Source of the DNA: an uncultured Clostridia bacterium
GTDB lineage: Bacteria; Bacillota; Clostridia; Acetivibrionales; CALMWN01
Direction of reading: 5' to 3'
Length of the DNA: 15,846 nucleotides
NCBI GenBank assembly: GCA_937873555.1
Contig: CALMWN010000201.1
Coordinates: forward strand, 1-15,846
Shown: one piece after another, positions 7,566 to 14,303 of the stretch
Numbering within the stretch: position 1 is the stretch's first letter
Layout: each line of letters opens with the position of its first letter
The notes under the pieces: generated by a model
Seen by the model: only the letters and a program-made list of their open reading frames with translations
The model's database searches: none
What the model was told of the DNA's origin: nothing
Translations under genes and position numbers: made by a program

Positions 7566-7994
7566 ATGAAAAAGATTCTGATAATAAACGGTCCCAATCT
7601 TAATCTGCTGGGAATAAGGGAAAAAAACGTTTATGGAGCGGAAACACTGTCCGATATCGCAAGGAAGGTAAACGAGGAGGCAGAGAAGCTCAATATTGAT
7701 GTTGATTTTGTACAGTCGAACCATGAGGGCGAAATCATCGACAGGATTCAATCGGCAAGAGGGAAATATGATGTACTTATAATAAATCCGGCTGCCTTCA
7801 CACATTACAGCATAGCAATAAGAGATGCGGTCAAAGCAGTTGAAATACCGACGATTGAAGTACACTTATCCAACATTCATGCCAGGGAGGAATTCAGGAA
7901 CAAATCGGTCATAGCTCCGGTATGTGTGGGCCAAATCTGCGGGTTTGGAGGCAACAGCTATATAGCTGCCCTGCATGCAGCAGTGCTGCTTTGA
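7566..7994 (+). CDS. aroQ: 3-dehydroquinate dehydratase, type II
   Basis: The protein has 142 residues, standard for the family, and forms a dodecamer in known members. It converts 3-dehydroquinate to 3-dehydroshikimate in the shikimate pathway in the cytoplasm. Family motifs are clear: INGPNLNLLGIRE at the N-terminus, catalytic Tyr23 in NVYG with Arg18 nearby, substrate-binding Asn74 and His80 in INPAAFTHYS, catalytic His100 in EVHLSNIHARE, and Arg111 in EEFR. The ATG at 7566 is used with the purine run AGGGGGG (7552-7558) upstream; the open frame extends 18 bases further to a TTG inside the previous gene, which is not needed. In Bacillus subtilis the orthologue (yqhS) has the same right-hand neighbours, an M24B peptidase and efp. 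Confidence 0.95.
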   Translation: MKKILIINGPNLNLLGIREKNVYGAETLSDIARKVNEEAEKLNIDVDFVQSNHEGEIIDRIQSARGKYDVLIINPAAFTHYSIAIRDAVKAVEIPTIEVHLSNIHAREEFRNKSVIAPVCVGQICGFGGNSYIAALHAAVLL

Positions 7995-8069
7995 TGGTGT
8001 AAAAACAAGCAGAGCCGGAGTTTTTGAGGCTTTGTGCTTAAAGTTCATTTATAGAAGGGAGTAAATTCC

Positions 8070-9146
8070 ATGAGCACAATTGAAAAAAGGCTTTCGGCCT
8101 TTAGAATTAAATTATCGGAAAAAAATCTGGATGCAGTTCTCATAACAAAGCGGGAGAGCTACATATACCTTTCCGGCTTTAACGGAACCTCTGCATTTTT
8201 AATCATAACTCAGAATGACGCTCTTCTGGTAACTGATTTCAGATACGTCGAGCAGGCCGGCAAACAGGCGGATAAATACGAGATCGTGCAGTACCAGGGA
8301 AATGTTATAAATACACTTTCAGATGTTTTGAAAAGCAGGAACGTGGAGAAGCTGGGCTTTGAGGACAGGGACTTAAACTACAGGAAGTATCTCGAATACC
8401 GTGAGAAGCTGGGAGTAAAGGAGTTTGCGCCTGTTGAGGGAATGATAGACGAACTTCGGATGATTAAGGACACAGACGAGATAAATATCATAGAAAAAGC
8501 GGTAGAAATAGCAGACAAGGCTTTTACACACATACTCAGTTATATCAGGCCGGGGGTGAAAGAGGTTGAGGTAGCTGCCGAGCTTGAATACCATATGAAA
8601 AAGCTGGGTGCAAGAAAAACCTCCTTCGACAGCATTGTTGCATCAGGCAAGCGTGCATCACTGCCCCATGGCGTCGCTTCCGAAAAGGCTATAGAAGCGG
8701 GAGACGTCATAACCCTTGATTTCGGTGCCCTGTACAATGATTACTGTTCCGACATGACAAGGACGGTTTTCCTTGGAGAACCGGACAGGGAAATAAGGAG
8801 AATATACGGCATAGTACTGGAGGCTCAGCTTAGAGCAATAGAAGGAGCCAAAAAGGGCCTTAAGGGTAAAGAGGTTGATTCCATAGCAAGGGACATCATT
8901 TACAACAACGGGTTTGAAAAGAACTTCGGACACGGCCTTGGACATTGCCTTGGCCTTGAAATACATGAAGAGCCGAGATTCTCCCCGACAGGCGAGACTA
9001 ATATGGAAAACGGTATGGTTGTGACGGTAGAGCCCGGAATATATGTAAGCGGTTTGGGTGGAGTGAGAATTGAGGATGTCATCATAATAAATGACGACAA
9101 GCCAACGATTCTCACAAAGTCTACCAAGGAATTGATTGTTCTTTGA
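8070..9146 (+). CDS. Xaa-Pro aminopeptidase, M24B family (YqhT-like)
   Basis: The protein has 358 residues in two parts: a creatinase-like N-terminal domain (about 1-130) and the C-terminal pita-bread catalytic domain. The two-metal ligands can be read directly: Asp217 in TLDFG, Asp228 in CSDMTRT, His292 in GHGLGHCLG, Glu321 in VEPGIY, and Glu335 in GVRIED. The supporting histidines are His200 (LPHG) and His299 (EIHEEP). It removes N-terminal residues preceding proline or cleaves Xaa-Pro dipeptides in the cytoplasm; aminopeptidase versus prolidase cannot be settled here. GAAGGGAG (8054-8061) sets the start. It follows aroQ by 75 bases with no clear terminator and precedes efp, as in Bacillus subtilis. 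The link to EF-P is notable because EF-P serves proline-rich translation, but a functional tie is only inference. Confidence 0.92.
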   Translation: MSTIEKRLSAFRIKLSEKNLDAVLITKRESYIYLSGFNGTSAFLIITQNDALLVTDFRYVEQAGKQADKYEIVQYQGNVINTLSDVLKSRNVEKLGFEDRDLNYRKYLEYREKLGVKEFAPVEGMIDELRMIKDTDEINIIEKAVEIADKAFTHILSYIRPGVKEVEVAAELEYHMKKLGARKTSFDSIVASGKRASLPHGVASEKAIEAGDVITLDFGALYNDYCSDMTRTVFLGEPDREIRRIYGIVLEAQLRAIEGAKKGLKGKEVDSIARDIIYNNGFEKNFGHGLGHCLGLEIHEEPRFSPTGETNMENGMVVTVEPGIYVSGLGGVRIEDVIIINDDKPTILTKSTKELIVL

Positions 9147-9168
9147 AAGGTGCATTAGAAAATTTTTC

Positions 9169-9200
9169 TTGAAATTAGTCGAAATTTATTTTAATATAAT
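9169..9200 (+). promoter_or_regulatory. Candidate sigma-A promoter of efp
   Basis: TTGAAA (9169-9174) and the AT-rich stretch ending in a perfect TATAAT (9195-9200) lie 58 bases or more before the efp start. The perfect hexamers are 20 bases apart, longer than ideal; TAATAT at 9192-9197 would give 17 bases with a weaker -10. Efp may therefore have its own transcript besides read-through from the peptidase gene. Confidence 0.45.
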
Positions 9201-9257
9201 CTAGGAAATAATAACGTATAAAGGGCAAGCGCAAATTTTGAATTGGAGGTATTTTTA

Positions 9258-9815
9258 ATGATAATTGCCGGTGATTTTAAAAACGGTGCAACTTTTGAAT
9301 TGGATGGACAGATATTCCAGGTGGTTGAATTCCAGCATGTGAAACCGGGAAAGGGTGCAGCTTTTGTCAGAACCAAGCTTAAGAATATTGTTACGGGCGC
9401 AACAGTTGAAAGGACATTCAACCCTACCGATAAAATGCCGAAAGCACATATAGAGAGAAAAGACATGCAGTACCTGTACAGCGATGGAGATCTTTATTAC
9501 TTCATGGACGTGGAAACATACGAGCAGCTTCCGATAAATAGAGGTGCAATAGGAGATTCATTAAAATTCGTAAAGGAAAACATGGTAGTAAAAATCCTTT
9601 CACACAAAGGTAATATATTCGGTATTGAGCCTCCTACCTTTGTAGAACTGGAGATAACCGAGACAGAGCCGGGCTTCAAGGGAGACACGGCTACAGGAGC
9701 CACCAAGCCGGCAACAGTTGAGACAGGTGCGATAGTAAAGGTGCCTCTGTTTGTAAACCAGGGTGATAAAATCAGGATTGATACAAGAACAGGCGAGTAT
9801 ATGGAGAGAGCTTAA
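9258..9815 (+). CDS. efp: Translation elongation factor P
   Basis: The protein has 185 residues, the normal length, with the three beta-barrel domains of EF-P. It binds between the P and E sites of the ribosome and relieves stalling at polyproline. The N-terminus MIIAGDFKNG, the loop PGKGAAFVR and the C-terminal VPLFVNQGDKIRIDTRTGEY are family hallmarks. The loop residue that is modified in many bacteria is Lys32; in Bacillus subtilis it carries 5-aminopentanol, while here the modification is unknown and no modification gene is in the window. The ATG at 9258 is preceded by GGAGG (9245-9249) at 8 bases; an upstream TTG at 9243 overlaps that site and is rejected. The gene is followed directly by a strong terminator. 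Confidence 0.97.
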   Translation: MIIAGDFKNGATFELDGQIFQVVEFQHVKPGKGAAFVRTKLKNIVTGATVERTFNPTDKMPKAHIERKDMQYLYSDGDLYYFMDVETYEQLPINRGAIGDSLKFVKENMVVKILSHKGNIFGIEPPTFVELEITETEPGFKGDTATGATKPATVETGAIVKVPLFVNQGDKIRIDTRTGEYMERA

Positions 9816-9829
9816 AGGGGATATTAAAA

Positions 9830-9870
9830 GAGTTGGAGAGTTATGGTATTCTCCAACTCGATTTGTTTTT
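9830..9870 (+). terminator. Rho-independent terminator after efp
   Basis: A perfect 10-bp stem pairs 9830-9839 (GAGTTGGAGA) with 9850-9859, with a 10-base loop, and is followed by the T-rich tail ATTTGTTTTT. It begins 15 bases after the efp stop codon. Confidence 0.88.
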
Positions 9871-9909
9871 GGTCTGCAACATGTGAAGACAAAAGTTTGC
9901 GATGGTATA

Positions 9910-9998
9910 CGATTTATGATTAATCAAAACTAAATTCAAATCATGAAATGCTTCTATTCATTATTTGAATTTAGTACCATAAGTATTTCCATAAATCG
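9910..9998. repeat. Long imperfect palindrome 1 in the efp downstream gap
   Basis: Nested inverted repeats share one centre. The outer arms CGATTTATG (9910-9918) and CATAAATCG (9990-9998) are perfect. The inner arms 9929-9941 and 9963-9975 pair perfectly over 13 bases, and after one mismatch ATGAA (9943-9947) pairs with TTCAT (9957-9961), leaving a 9-base loop. No open frame with a ribosome-binding site overlaps it. It could be a MITE-like remnant, a structured RNA or a recombination or protein-binding site; the sequence alone does not decide. Confidence 0.7.
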
Positions 9999-10068
9999 TT
10001 GATATCTCGATGCCGAGCAAATTTTATATAATGGAAATATTATTTTTTTGAATAATGGCAACATGAAA

Positions 10069-10206
10069 CAGTGATAATTTATATTATATAGATACCCAAA
10101 TTTAAAAGTGATTTTATCCAGCAATGAAAACACCCCTTCCACAGGTGTTTTCCTATCTGAAAATCACTAAGCTAAATTTGGTTATCTTTAGTGGTAAATT
10201 AAACTG
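10069..10206. repeat. Long imperfect palindrome 2, 138 bases, upstream of the small acidic protein gene
   Basis: Five nested pairs of arms share one centre. From outside in they are CAGT/ACTG (10069-10072 with 10203-10206), AATTTA/TAAATT (10076-10081 with 10195-10200), 13 of 14 bases of 10091-10104 with 10173-10186, AGTGATTTT/AAAATCACT (10107-10115 with 10160-10168), and GAAAACACC/GGTGTTTTC (10126-10134 with 10144-10152) around a 9-base loop. That is about 41 pairs in all. The innermost hairpin could act as a weak terminator on either strand. I know no riboswitch or RNA family that it matches. A MITE-like element or a leader structure is possible. Confidence 0.75.
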
Positions 10207-10232
10207 TAAAAAAGTCTTAATTCAAATACAAT
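10204..10232 (+). promoter_or_regulatory. Weak promoter candidate for the small acidic protein gene
   Basis: TACAAT (10227-10232) is a fair -10 box 19 bases before the start codon. The region 17 bases upstream, CTGTAA (10204-10209), is a poor -35 box and coincides with the right end of palindrome 2. Confidence 0.3.
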
Positions 10233-10251
10233 AAAAAATGGAGGTGTAACA

Positions 10252-10677
10252 ATGGGTTACTTAAAAGAAAGGGTTTCATACTTAAAAGGCCTTGCTGAGG
10301 GCATGCAGTTAAATGAGGCATCAAACGAAGGAAAGCTTCTGAAGGCTATTATTGAAGTACTGGATGATGTCTCACTCGCTGTGGAAGACGTGGAAGAAAT
10401 CCAGGATCAGCTGGGCGAGCAGGTGGATACCATCGATGAAGACCTTGCTGAAATTGAAAAGATAATTTTCGATGAAGAAGATGATGATGAGGAAGAAGAT
10501 GAAGATGAAGCCTGCTATGGTGAAATAGAATGTCCTCACTGCAGCGACAAAATCGAGATATGTGAAGATATGATAGACGAGGAAAATGAAGTTCTGGTAT
10601 GCCCGAACTGTCACAAGGAGATAGAAATCGAATGGGAATGCGGCTGTGAAGAGTGCGAAGACCATAAGCATGATTGA
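10252..10677 (+). CDS. CD1247 N-terminal domain family small acidic zinc-ribbon-like protein
   Basis: The protein has 141 residues. The N-terminal part (1-70) begins MGYLKERVSYLKGLAEG and is a helical segment with the pattern seen in clostridial proteins annotated as CD1247 N-terminal domain-containing; this recognition is from memory. A run of almost only Asp and Glu follows at 74-86. The C-terminal part has CPHC (94-97) and CPNC (117-120), the spacing of a zinc ribbon, plus further cysteines at 88, 104, 130, 132 and 135 and a His-rich tail. A strong GGAGG at 10240-10244 sets the start. It is a single gene between two terminators, with palindrome 2 upstream. The function is unknown; metal binding and partner binding through the acidic helix are inference. 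Confidence 0.8.
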   Translation: MGYLKERVSYLKGLAEGMQLNEASNEGKLLKAIIEVLDDVSLAVEDVEEIQDQLGEQVDTIDEDLAEIEKIIFDEEDDDEEEDEDEACYGEIECPHCSDKIEICEDMIDEENEVLVCPNCHKEIEIEWECGCEECEDHKHD

Positions 10678-10704
10678 TGCTGACTGACAAAAAACATATT
10701 GTAA

Positions 10705-10751
10705 GACAAATAAAAAAAAGAATGAGTCAAATCATTCTTTTTTTTATTGTC
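10705..10751. terminator. Long bidirectional-type terminator hairpin before spoIIIAA
   Basis: The run of eight A and GAATGA at 10712-10725 pairs perfectly over 14 bases with TCATTC and eight T at 10732-10745, around a 6-base loop. GACAA(A)T and ATTGTC extend the stem outward with one bulged A. The A-tract and T-tract in opposite arms would allow stopping on either strand, but there is no gene on the - strand. It separates the acidic protein gene from the spoIIIA operon. Confidence 0.85.
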
Positions 10752-10776
10752 ATGTCATAAACTTGGACAAAGTCAA

Positions 10777-10796
10777 ATATCTATAGTAGTAGATAT
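10777..10796. promoter_or_regulatory. Operator-like inverted repeat upstream of spoIIIAA
   Basis: ATATCTA (10777-10783) and TAGATAT (10790-10796) form a perfect 7-base inverted repeat with a 6-base spacer, 38 bases before the spoIIIAA start. In Bacillus subtilis this operon is driven by sigma-E; no convincing sigma-E -35/-10 pair is visible here, so the repeat may be a protein-binding site or part of a diverged promoter. It is too short to call a terminator. Confidence 0.35.
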
Positions 10797-10834
10797 GGGA
10801 AGCGGACAAATATATTCATACGGGAGAAAAGTTT

Positions 10835-11851
10835 ATGCCTGCAAAAGACAGGAATGAATCAGGAGATCTTTATATCGAACGTCTTGTAAGGGATATAATC
10901 AACTACATTTCAAATGACGTCAGGCGGGTACTGCTGAAAGTGGACAGAGGAGGGCTGGCATCGGCGGAGGAGATCCGTCTTAGGGCATTGAAGCCCCTGA
11001 TGATGCTGAACTGTCATGGGGATTGGTTTGTAAGTCCTGATGGGAGGCTTGTCAGTGATGTCCGGGATGCATTTATTGTGGAACAGAATGAGATTATGAA
11101 AACCCTCGAGCTGATGAGTGAAAACTCCATCTATGCTTACCAGGACGAAATCAGGAACGGCTTTATCACACTTAAGGGCGGCCACAGGGTGGGTATATCG
11201 GGAAAAACAATCCTTGACGGCTGTTCTGTCAAAAATATCAAGGACATATCCGGTTTGAACATAAGATTATCAAGGGAAGTGCGGGGCTGCGCGGAAAAAG
11301 TTGCCGGATACCTGTTGAAAAACAGGACTGAAATCTACAACACCCTGATAATATCTCCGCCGCAATGTGGGAAAACCACCCTTTTGAGGGATATAGCCCG
11401 GATCATAAGCGATGGGATGCCGGAAGCCTGTTTTCAGGGAGTAAAGGTCGGAGTGGTTGATGAAAGATCGGAGATAGCCTCCTGTCATAAAGGGATCCCT
11501 CAAAACTACCTGGGAATGCGGACTGATGTTTTAGACAGCTGTCCTAAATCCATAGGGATGACAATGCTTTTAAGATCCATGTCGCCGCAGGTTATTATTA
11601 CTGATGAAATAGGGAACAAGGGTGACAAGGATGCTATAATGCAGGTGATAAACGCCGGTGTCAAAATAGTTGCAACTGCTCACGGCTATAATATTTCGGA
11701 ACTGAAAACCCGGCGTGAAGTTCTGGAACTCATGGAAGACAGGGTTTTTGAAAGGTATGTCGTTTTAAGCAGCAAACGAGGACCGGGAACAGTGGAGGAA
11801 ATTGTAGACGGCAGTACAATGCAGCAGTTGAAGCTGCCTGTAGGAGGGTGA
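10835..11851 (+). CDS. spoIIIAA: Stage III sporulation protein AA, secretion-type ATPase
   Basis: The protein has 338 residues, as expected for SpoIIIAA, a mother-cell cytoplasmic ATPase related to PilT/VirB11-type secretion ATPases that is needed for the SpoIIIA-SpoIIQ channel. The Walker A motif is SPPQCGKTT at 174-182. Acidic motifs follow at VVDERSEI (Asp209, Glu210) and VIITDEIG (Asp257, Glu258). The N-terminal domain contains the family motifs EEIRLR and the GGHRVGISG segment. GGGAG at 10822-10826 precedes the ATG by 8 bases. It starts the operon, with its stop codon 2 bases before the spoIIIAB ATG. Confidence 0.96.
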   Translation: MPAKDRNESGDLYIERLVRDIINYISNDVRRVLLKVDRGGLASAEEIRLRALKPLMMLNCHGDWFVSPDGRLVSDVRDAFIVEQNEIMKTLELMSENSIYAYQDEIRNGFITLKGGHRVGISGKTILDGCSVKNIKDISGLNIRLSREVRGCAEKVAGYLLKNRTEIYNTLIISPPQCGKTTLLRDIARIISDGMPEACFQGVKVGVVDERSEIASCHKGIPQNYLGMRTDVLDSCPKSIGMTMLLRSMSPQVIITDEIGNKGDKDAIMQVINAGVKIVATAHGYNISELKTRREVLELMEDRVFERYVVLSSKRGPGTVEEIVDGSTMQQLKLPVGG

Positions 11852-11853
11852 AA

Positions 11854-12375
11854 ATGATTCTGAAGCTTGTAGGAAGTGTTATGGTGGTAATGGCGTCAAG
11901 CTGTTTGGGATGGATCCTTTCCCGGCAGTGTGCAGCGCGGCCACAGGAACTGAGAATCTTGCAGGGCCTGCTGCAAATCTTTGAGAATCAGATATCATAT
12001 ATGTCAAGTGTACTCACAGATGCCTTTCATTATGTGTATAAAAGCAGCGGCAGTGAGGTTGCGGAGTTTTTCAGACTTACCGTAAGAAATTTAAAGTTCG
12101 ATAACAGCATAAATGCAGCACAGGCATGGGAGAAGGCTGTAGTGGAAGGCATCAGGAATACTGCACTGAACAGAGAGGACAGGGAAATACTGATTTCATT
12201 CGGAAAGCTTCTTGGGAGTTCCGACAGGGAGGGACAGATAAAAAATATAAGACTGACTGTCAGCCAATTGAGCTTGCAGGAACAGAAGGCAGAGGAGATC
12301 AGGAAAAAGAATGAAACGATGTACAGGAGCCTTGGCATACTGGGAGGACTGGCTATCGTGATAATTGCCATTTGA
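11854..12375 (+). CDS. spoIIIAB: Stage III sporulation protein AB
   Basis: The protein has 173 residues with one hydrophobic segment at each end (about 2-22 and 156-173) and a helical, charged middle. This is the SpoIIIAB layout, and it resembles GspF-type platform proteins of type II secretion. It probably works in the mother-cell membrane next to the SpoIIIAA ATPase. AGGAGG at 11842-11847 lies 6 bases before ATG 11854; the in-frame GTG at 11848 overlaps that site and is rejected. The order in the operon supports the name. Confidence 0.93.
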   Translation: MILKLVGSVMVVMASSCLGWILSRQCAARPQELRILQGLLQIFENQISYMSSVLTDAFHYVYKSSGSEVAEFFRLTVRNLKFDNSINAAQAWEKAVVEGIRNTALNREDREILISFGKLLGSSDREGQIKNIRLTVSQLSLQEQKAEEIRKKNETMYRSLGILGGLAIVIIAI

Positions 12376-12431
12376 ATGGATATGGAAGTGTATTTTAAAA
12401 GTCCAATTAAGAAGCACAAGGAGAAAGAAAA

Positions 12432-12626
12432 ATGGGAATAGATTTGATATTCAGGATAGCGGCAATAGGTATTCTGGTTTCTGTTCTAAATCAGCTGCTG
12501 ATAAGGTCGGGAAGAGAAGAACAGGCAATGTTGACAACGCTTGCGGGACTTGTAGTCGTCCTTATGATGGTGTTGAAGGAGATAGTCAATCTGTTCGATA
12601 CGGTAAAGGCAATGTTCCAGTTTTGA
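12432..12626 (+). CDS. spoIIIAC: Stage III sporulation protein AC
   Basis: The protein has 64 residues, the typical size, and is almost wholly two membrane helices (about 4-22 and 32-52) joined by a short polar turn with SGREEQ. SpoIIIAC and SpoIIIAD are related small membrane proteins of the mother-cell channel complex. AAGGAG (12418-12423) gives an 8-base spacing to the ATG. A longer open frame in another register covers this whole gene but belongs only to the real spoIIIAD further downstream. Confidence 0.95.
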   Translation: MGIDLIFRIAAIGILVSVLNQLLIRSGREEQAMLTTLAGLVVVLMMVLKEIVNLFDTVKAMFQF

Positions 12627-12658
12627 GGATGTATTGGTTATCCCGATTACGGCTGATG

Positions 12659-12664
12659 CGGAGG
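12659..12664 (+). promoter_or_regulatory. Ribosome-binding site fixing the GTG start of spoIIIAD
   Basis: CGGAGG lies 6 bases before GTG 12671. It selects this start over the long open stretch that reaches back through spoIIIAC in the same frame, whose translation is Arg/Ser-rich and unlike a membrane protein. Confidence 0.75.
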
Positions 12665-12670
12665 TTGAAG

Positions 12671-13057
12671 GTGGAAATATTACAGATAGCCGGTATAGGA
12701 ATAATTGCTACCATAATAATAGCAGTCCTTAAAGTGCAAAGACCGGAAATATCCATACAGGTAAGCATTATAACCGGCATAATCATTTTTCTGATCATTG
12801 CAGGTAAGCTCAGTGCAGTCTTGAGCCTGCTGGACAGCTATATTTCCAGGGTCAATATTGATATGTCCTACCTGACTGTCCTTCTTAAGGTCATAGGCAT
12901 AGCGTATATCACGGAATTCGGAGCTGAAGTCTGCAATGATGCAGGTGAAAGTGCCATGGCATCCAAGATAGAACTGGCAGGAAAGGTGATCATAGTAGTA
13001 CTGGCAGTACCCATAATTACTTCAATGCTTGACCTGATCATAAAGATTATGCCCTAG
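12671..13057 (+). CDS. spoIIIAD: Stage III sporulation protein AD
   Basis: The protein has 128 residues, close to the roughly 130 of Bacillus subtilis SpoIIIAD. It starts at GTG with VEILQIAGIGIIATIIIAV and has about four membrane segments; the central region ISRVNIDMSYLTVLLKVIGIAYITEFGAEVC is well conserved in the family, including the SxMASKIELAGKVII stretch after it. It is thought to form part of the membrane core of the SpoIIIA channel. The same frame is open upstream to 12365, but that stretch is the shadow of spoIIIAC. Confidence 0.94.
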   Translation: MEILQIAGIGIIATIIIAVLKVQRPEISIQVSIITGIIIFLIIAGKLSAVLSLLDSYISRVNIDMSYLTVLLKVIGIAYITEFGAEVCNDAGESAMASKIELAGKVIIVVLAVPIITSMLDLIIKIMP

Positions 13058-13089
13058 TACTGCTTCATATAAACAAAAGCGGGGATTGA

Positions 13090-14277
13090 ATGAAGATGAA
13101 AATTGTAAAGATGCTTGCAATCCTGTTGATTTTCCTTTCAACATTTCATATGGAAAAGGTATATGCCGCTGATGACAATAACAACGAGCTGATTATTGAT
13201 GAACAAATGAATTCAGGCGAGGTGAAGAAAATTGAAAACCAGTTGAAGAAGTATTCACAGCAGGGCGCTTCAGAGCTGATTATCGAATATGACCCTCAAA
13301 AGCTGATAAAGGATATCACAAAAGGAAATTTCGGGTTCAGCCTGAAGGGAATCCTTTGGAGAACGGTGAGATTTCTTTTTGAGGAAATATATATAAACAT
13401 AAATATTCTCATAAAGCTCATGGTTCTTGTGGTATTATGCGCAATTCTAAGAAATCTGCAATCGTCCTTTCTCAGTGAGAGCGTCGGTGAGCTGGCATTC
13501 TACGCATGTTATGTCGTACTGGTATCTGTGATAATGTTGAGCTTCAGCACTTCGATAGGACTGGCAAGGGACATAATCGACAGCATGGTTTCGTTCATGC
13601 AGGCAACCGTTCCCGTTTTGATAACGCTTCTTGTATCGGGAGGGAATATAACTTCGGCAGGCATTTTTCAGCCTGTATTGATAATGATAGTCGAGGTTGC
13701 TGCGACCATCATCAAAAATGTTTTCATACCCCTGATATTTCTTGCAACTGTGCTATCTATAGTGAACAATATTTCAGACAAGCTTCAGATTTCAAAGCTG
13801 GCGGGCTTTTTGAAGCAGATTGGCGGATGGGCATTGGGAATAATCCTTACGGTTTTTATAGCTGTCATATCCATACAGGGATCTCTTGGTGCGGTTGTAG
13901 ACGGGGTTGCCAGCAAAACCGCCAAGTTTGCAATCTCCACTTTCATACCTGTGGCCGGTAAGATTCTGGCAGATGCCGCCGATGCGGTTGTCGGCTGCTC
14001 ACTGCTCATCAAGAATGCGGCAGGCGTCGCAGTGATGATTGGAATAATTGCAATGTGCCTTGTTCCTCTGCTGAAAATGCTGGCACTCATCGCTTTATAC
14101 AGGATAACCTGCGTATTGATAGAACCCGTTTCTGAAAAACGTATCACAAACTGTATCAATGACATTGCCGATTCCATGACTTTTCTCATAGGCATTGTAG
14201 CTTCTGTCGCATTCATGTTCCTCATATCAATCACAGCCATAATAAGTGCAGGCAACATATCAGCCATGATCAGATAA
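13090..14277 (+). CDS. spoIIIAE: Stage III sporulation protein AE
   Basis: The protein has 395 residues. A cleavable-looking signal peptide (residues 1-26, ending V-Y-A) is followed by an acidic, Asn-rich extracytoplasmic stretch to about 90 and then six to seven membrane helices to the C-terminus. SpoIIIAE is the large polytopic subunit of the mother-cell part of the channel needed for sigma-G activity in the forespore. Hallmarks are the LRNLQSSF segment, the MVSFMQATVPVLITLL helix and the SIQGSLGAVVDG loop. The upstream AGCGGGGAT is a modest ribosome-binding site; ATG 13090 and ATG 13096 are both possible, and either leaves the signal peptide intact. Confidence 0.95.
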   Translation: MKMKIVKMLAILLIFLSTFHMEKVYAADDNNNELIIDEQMNSGEVKKIENQLKKYSQQGASELIIEYDPQKLIKDITKGNFGFSLKGILWRTVRFLFEEIYININILIKLMVLVVLCAILRNLQSSFLSESVGELAFYACYVVLVSVIMLSFSTSIGLARDIIDSMVSFMQATVPVLITLLVSGGNITSAGIFQPVLIMIVEVAATIIKNVFIPLIFLATVLSIVNNISDKLQISKLAGFLKQIGGWALGIILTVFIAVISIQGSLGAVVDGVASKTAKFAISTFIPVAGKILADAADAVVGCSLLIKNAAGVAVMIGIIAMCLVPLLKMLALIALYRITCVLIEPVSEKRITNCINDIADSMTFLIGIVASVAFMFLISITAIISAGNISAMIR

Positions 14278-14289
14278 CTTTGGGGAAGC

Positions 14290-14297
14290 GGGGTGAG
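14290..14297 (+). promoter_or_regulatory. Ribosome-binding site used to place the spoIIIAF start
   Basis: GGGGTGAG lies 6 bases before GTG 14304 and 9 before GTG 14307. An open frame from TTG 14280 would include this site inside the coding region, which argues against that start. Confidence 0.5.
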
Positions 14298-14303
14298 CGT
14301 ACA

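Noticed and set aside
8013..8037. A hairpin between aroQ and the peptidase gene
   Set aside because: The stem is short with a G-T pair and bulges, and no T-run follows, so a terminator is not supported.
9954..10142. A 62-codon open frame on the - strand in the efp downstream gap
   Set aside because: It spans parts of both palindromes, has no convincing ribosome-binding site, and its translation resembles no protein family.
9871..10251. A CRISPR array or riboswitch in the gap after efp
   Set aside because: There are no regularly spaced direct repeats, and no known riboswitch core is recognisable; the structure is palindromic.
10756..10763. CATAAACT as a sigma-E -10 box
   Set aside because: It matches the -10 consensus well, but the -35 position falls in the terminator T-run, with no ATA core.
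10817..10824. CATACGGG as the -10 box of a sigma-E promoter for spoIIIAA
   Set aside because: Transcription would start only a few bases before the start codon and lose the ribosome-binding site, and there is no matching -35 box.
12365..12670. A longer spoIIIAD reading back through spoIIIAC
   Set aside because: The extra 102 residues are Arg/Ser/Gly-rich shadow sequence of spoIIIAC, and a good ribosome-binding site marks GTG 12671.
13506..13961. A 151-codon + strand frame inside spoIIIAE
   Set aside because: It is out of frame with a well-recognised membrane protein and reads as a His/Cys-rich shadow.
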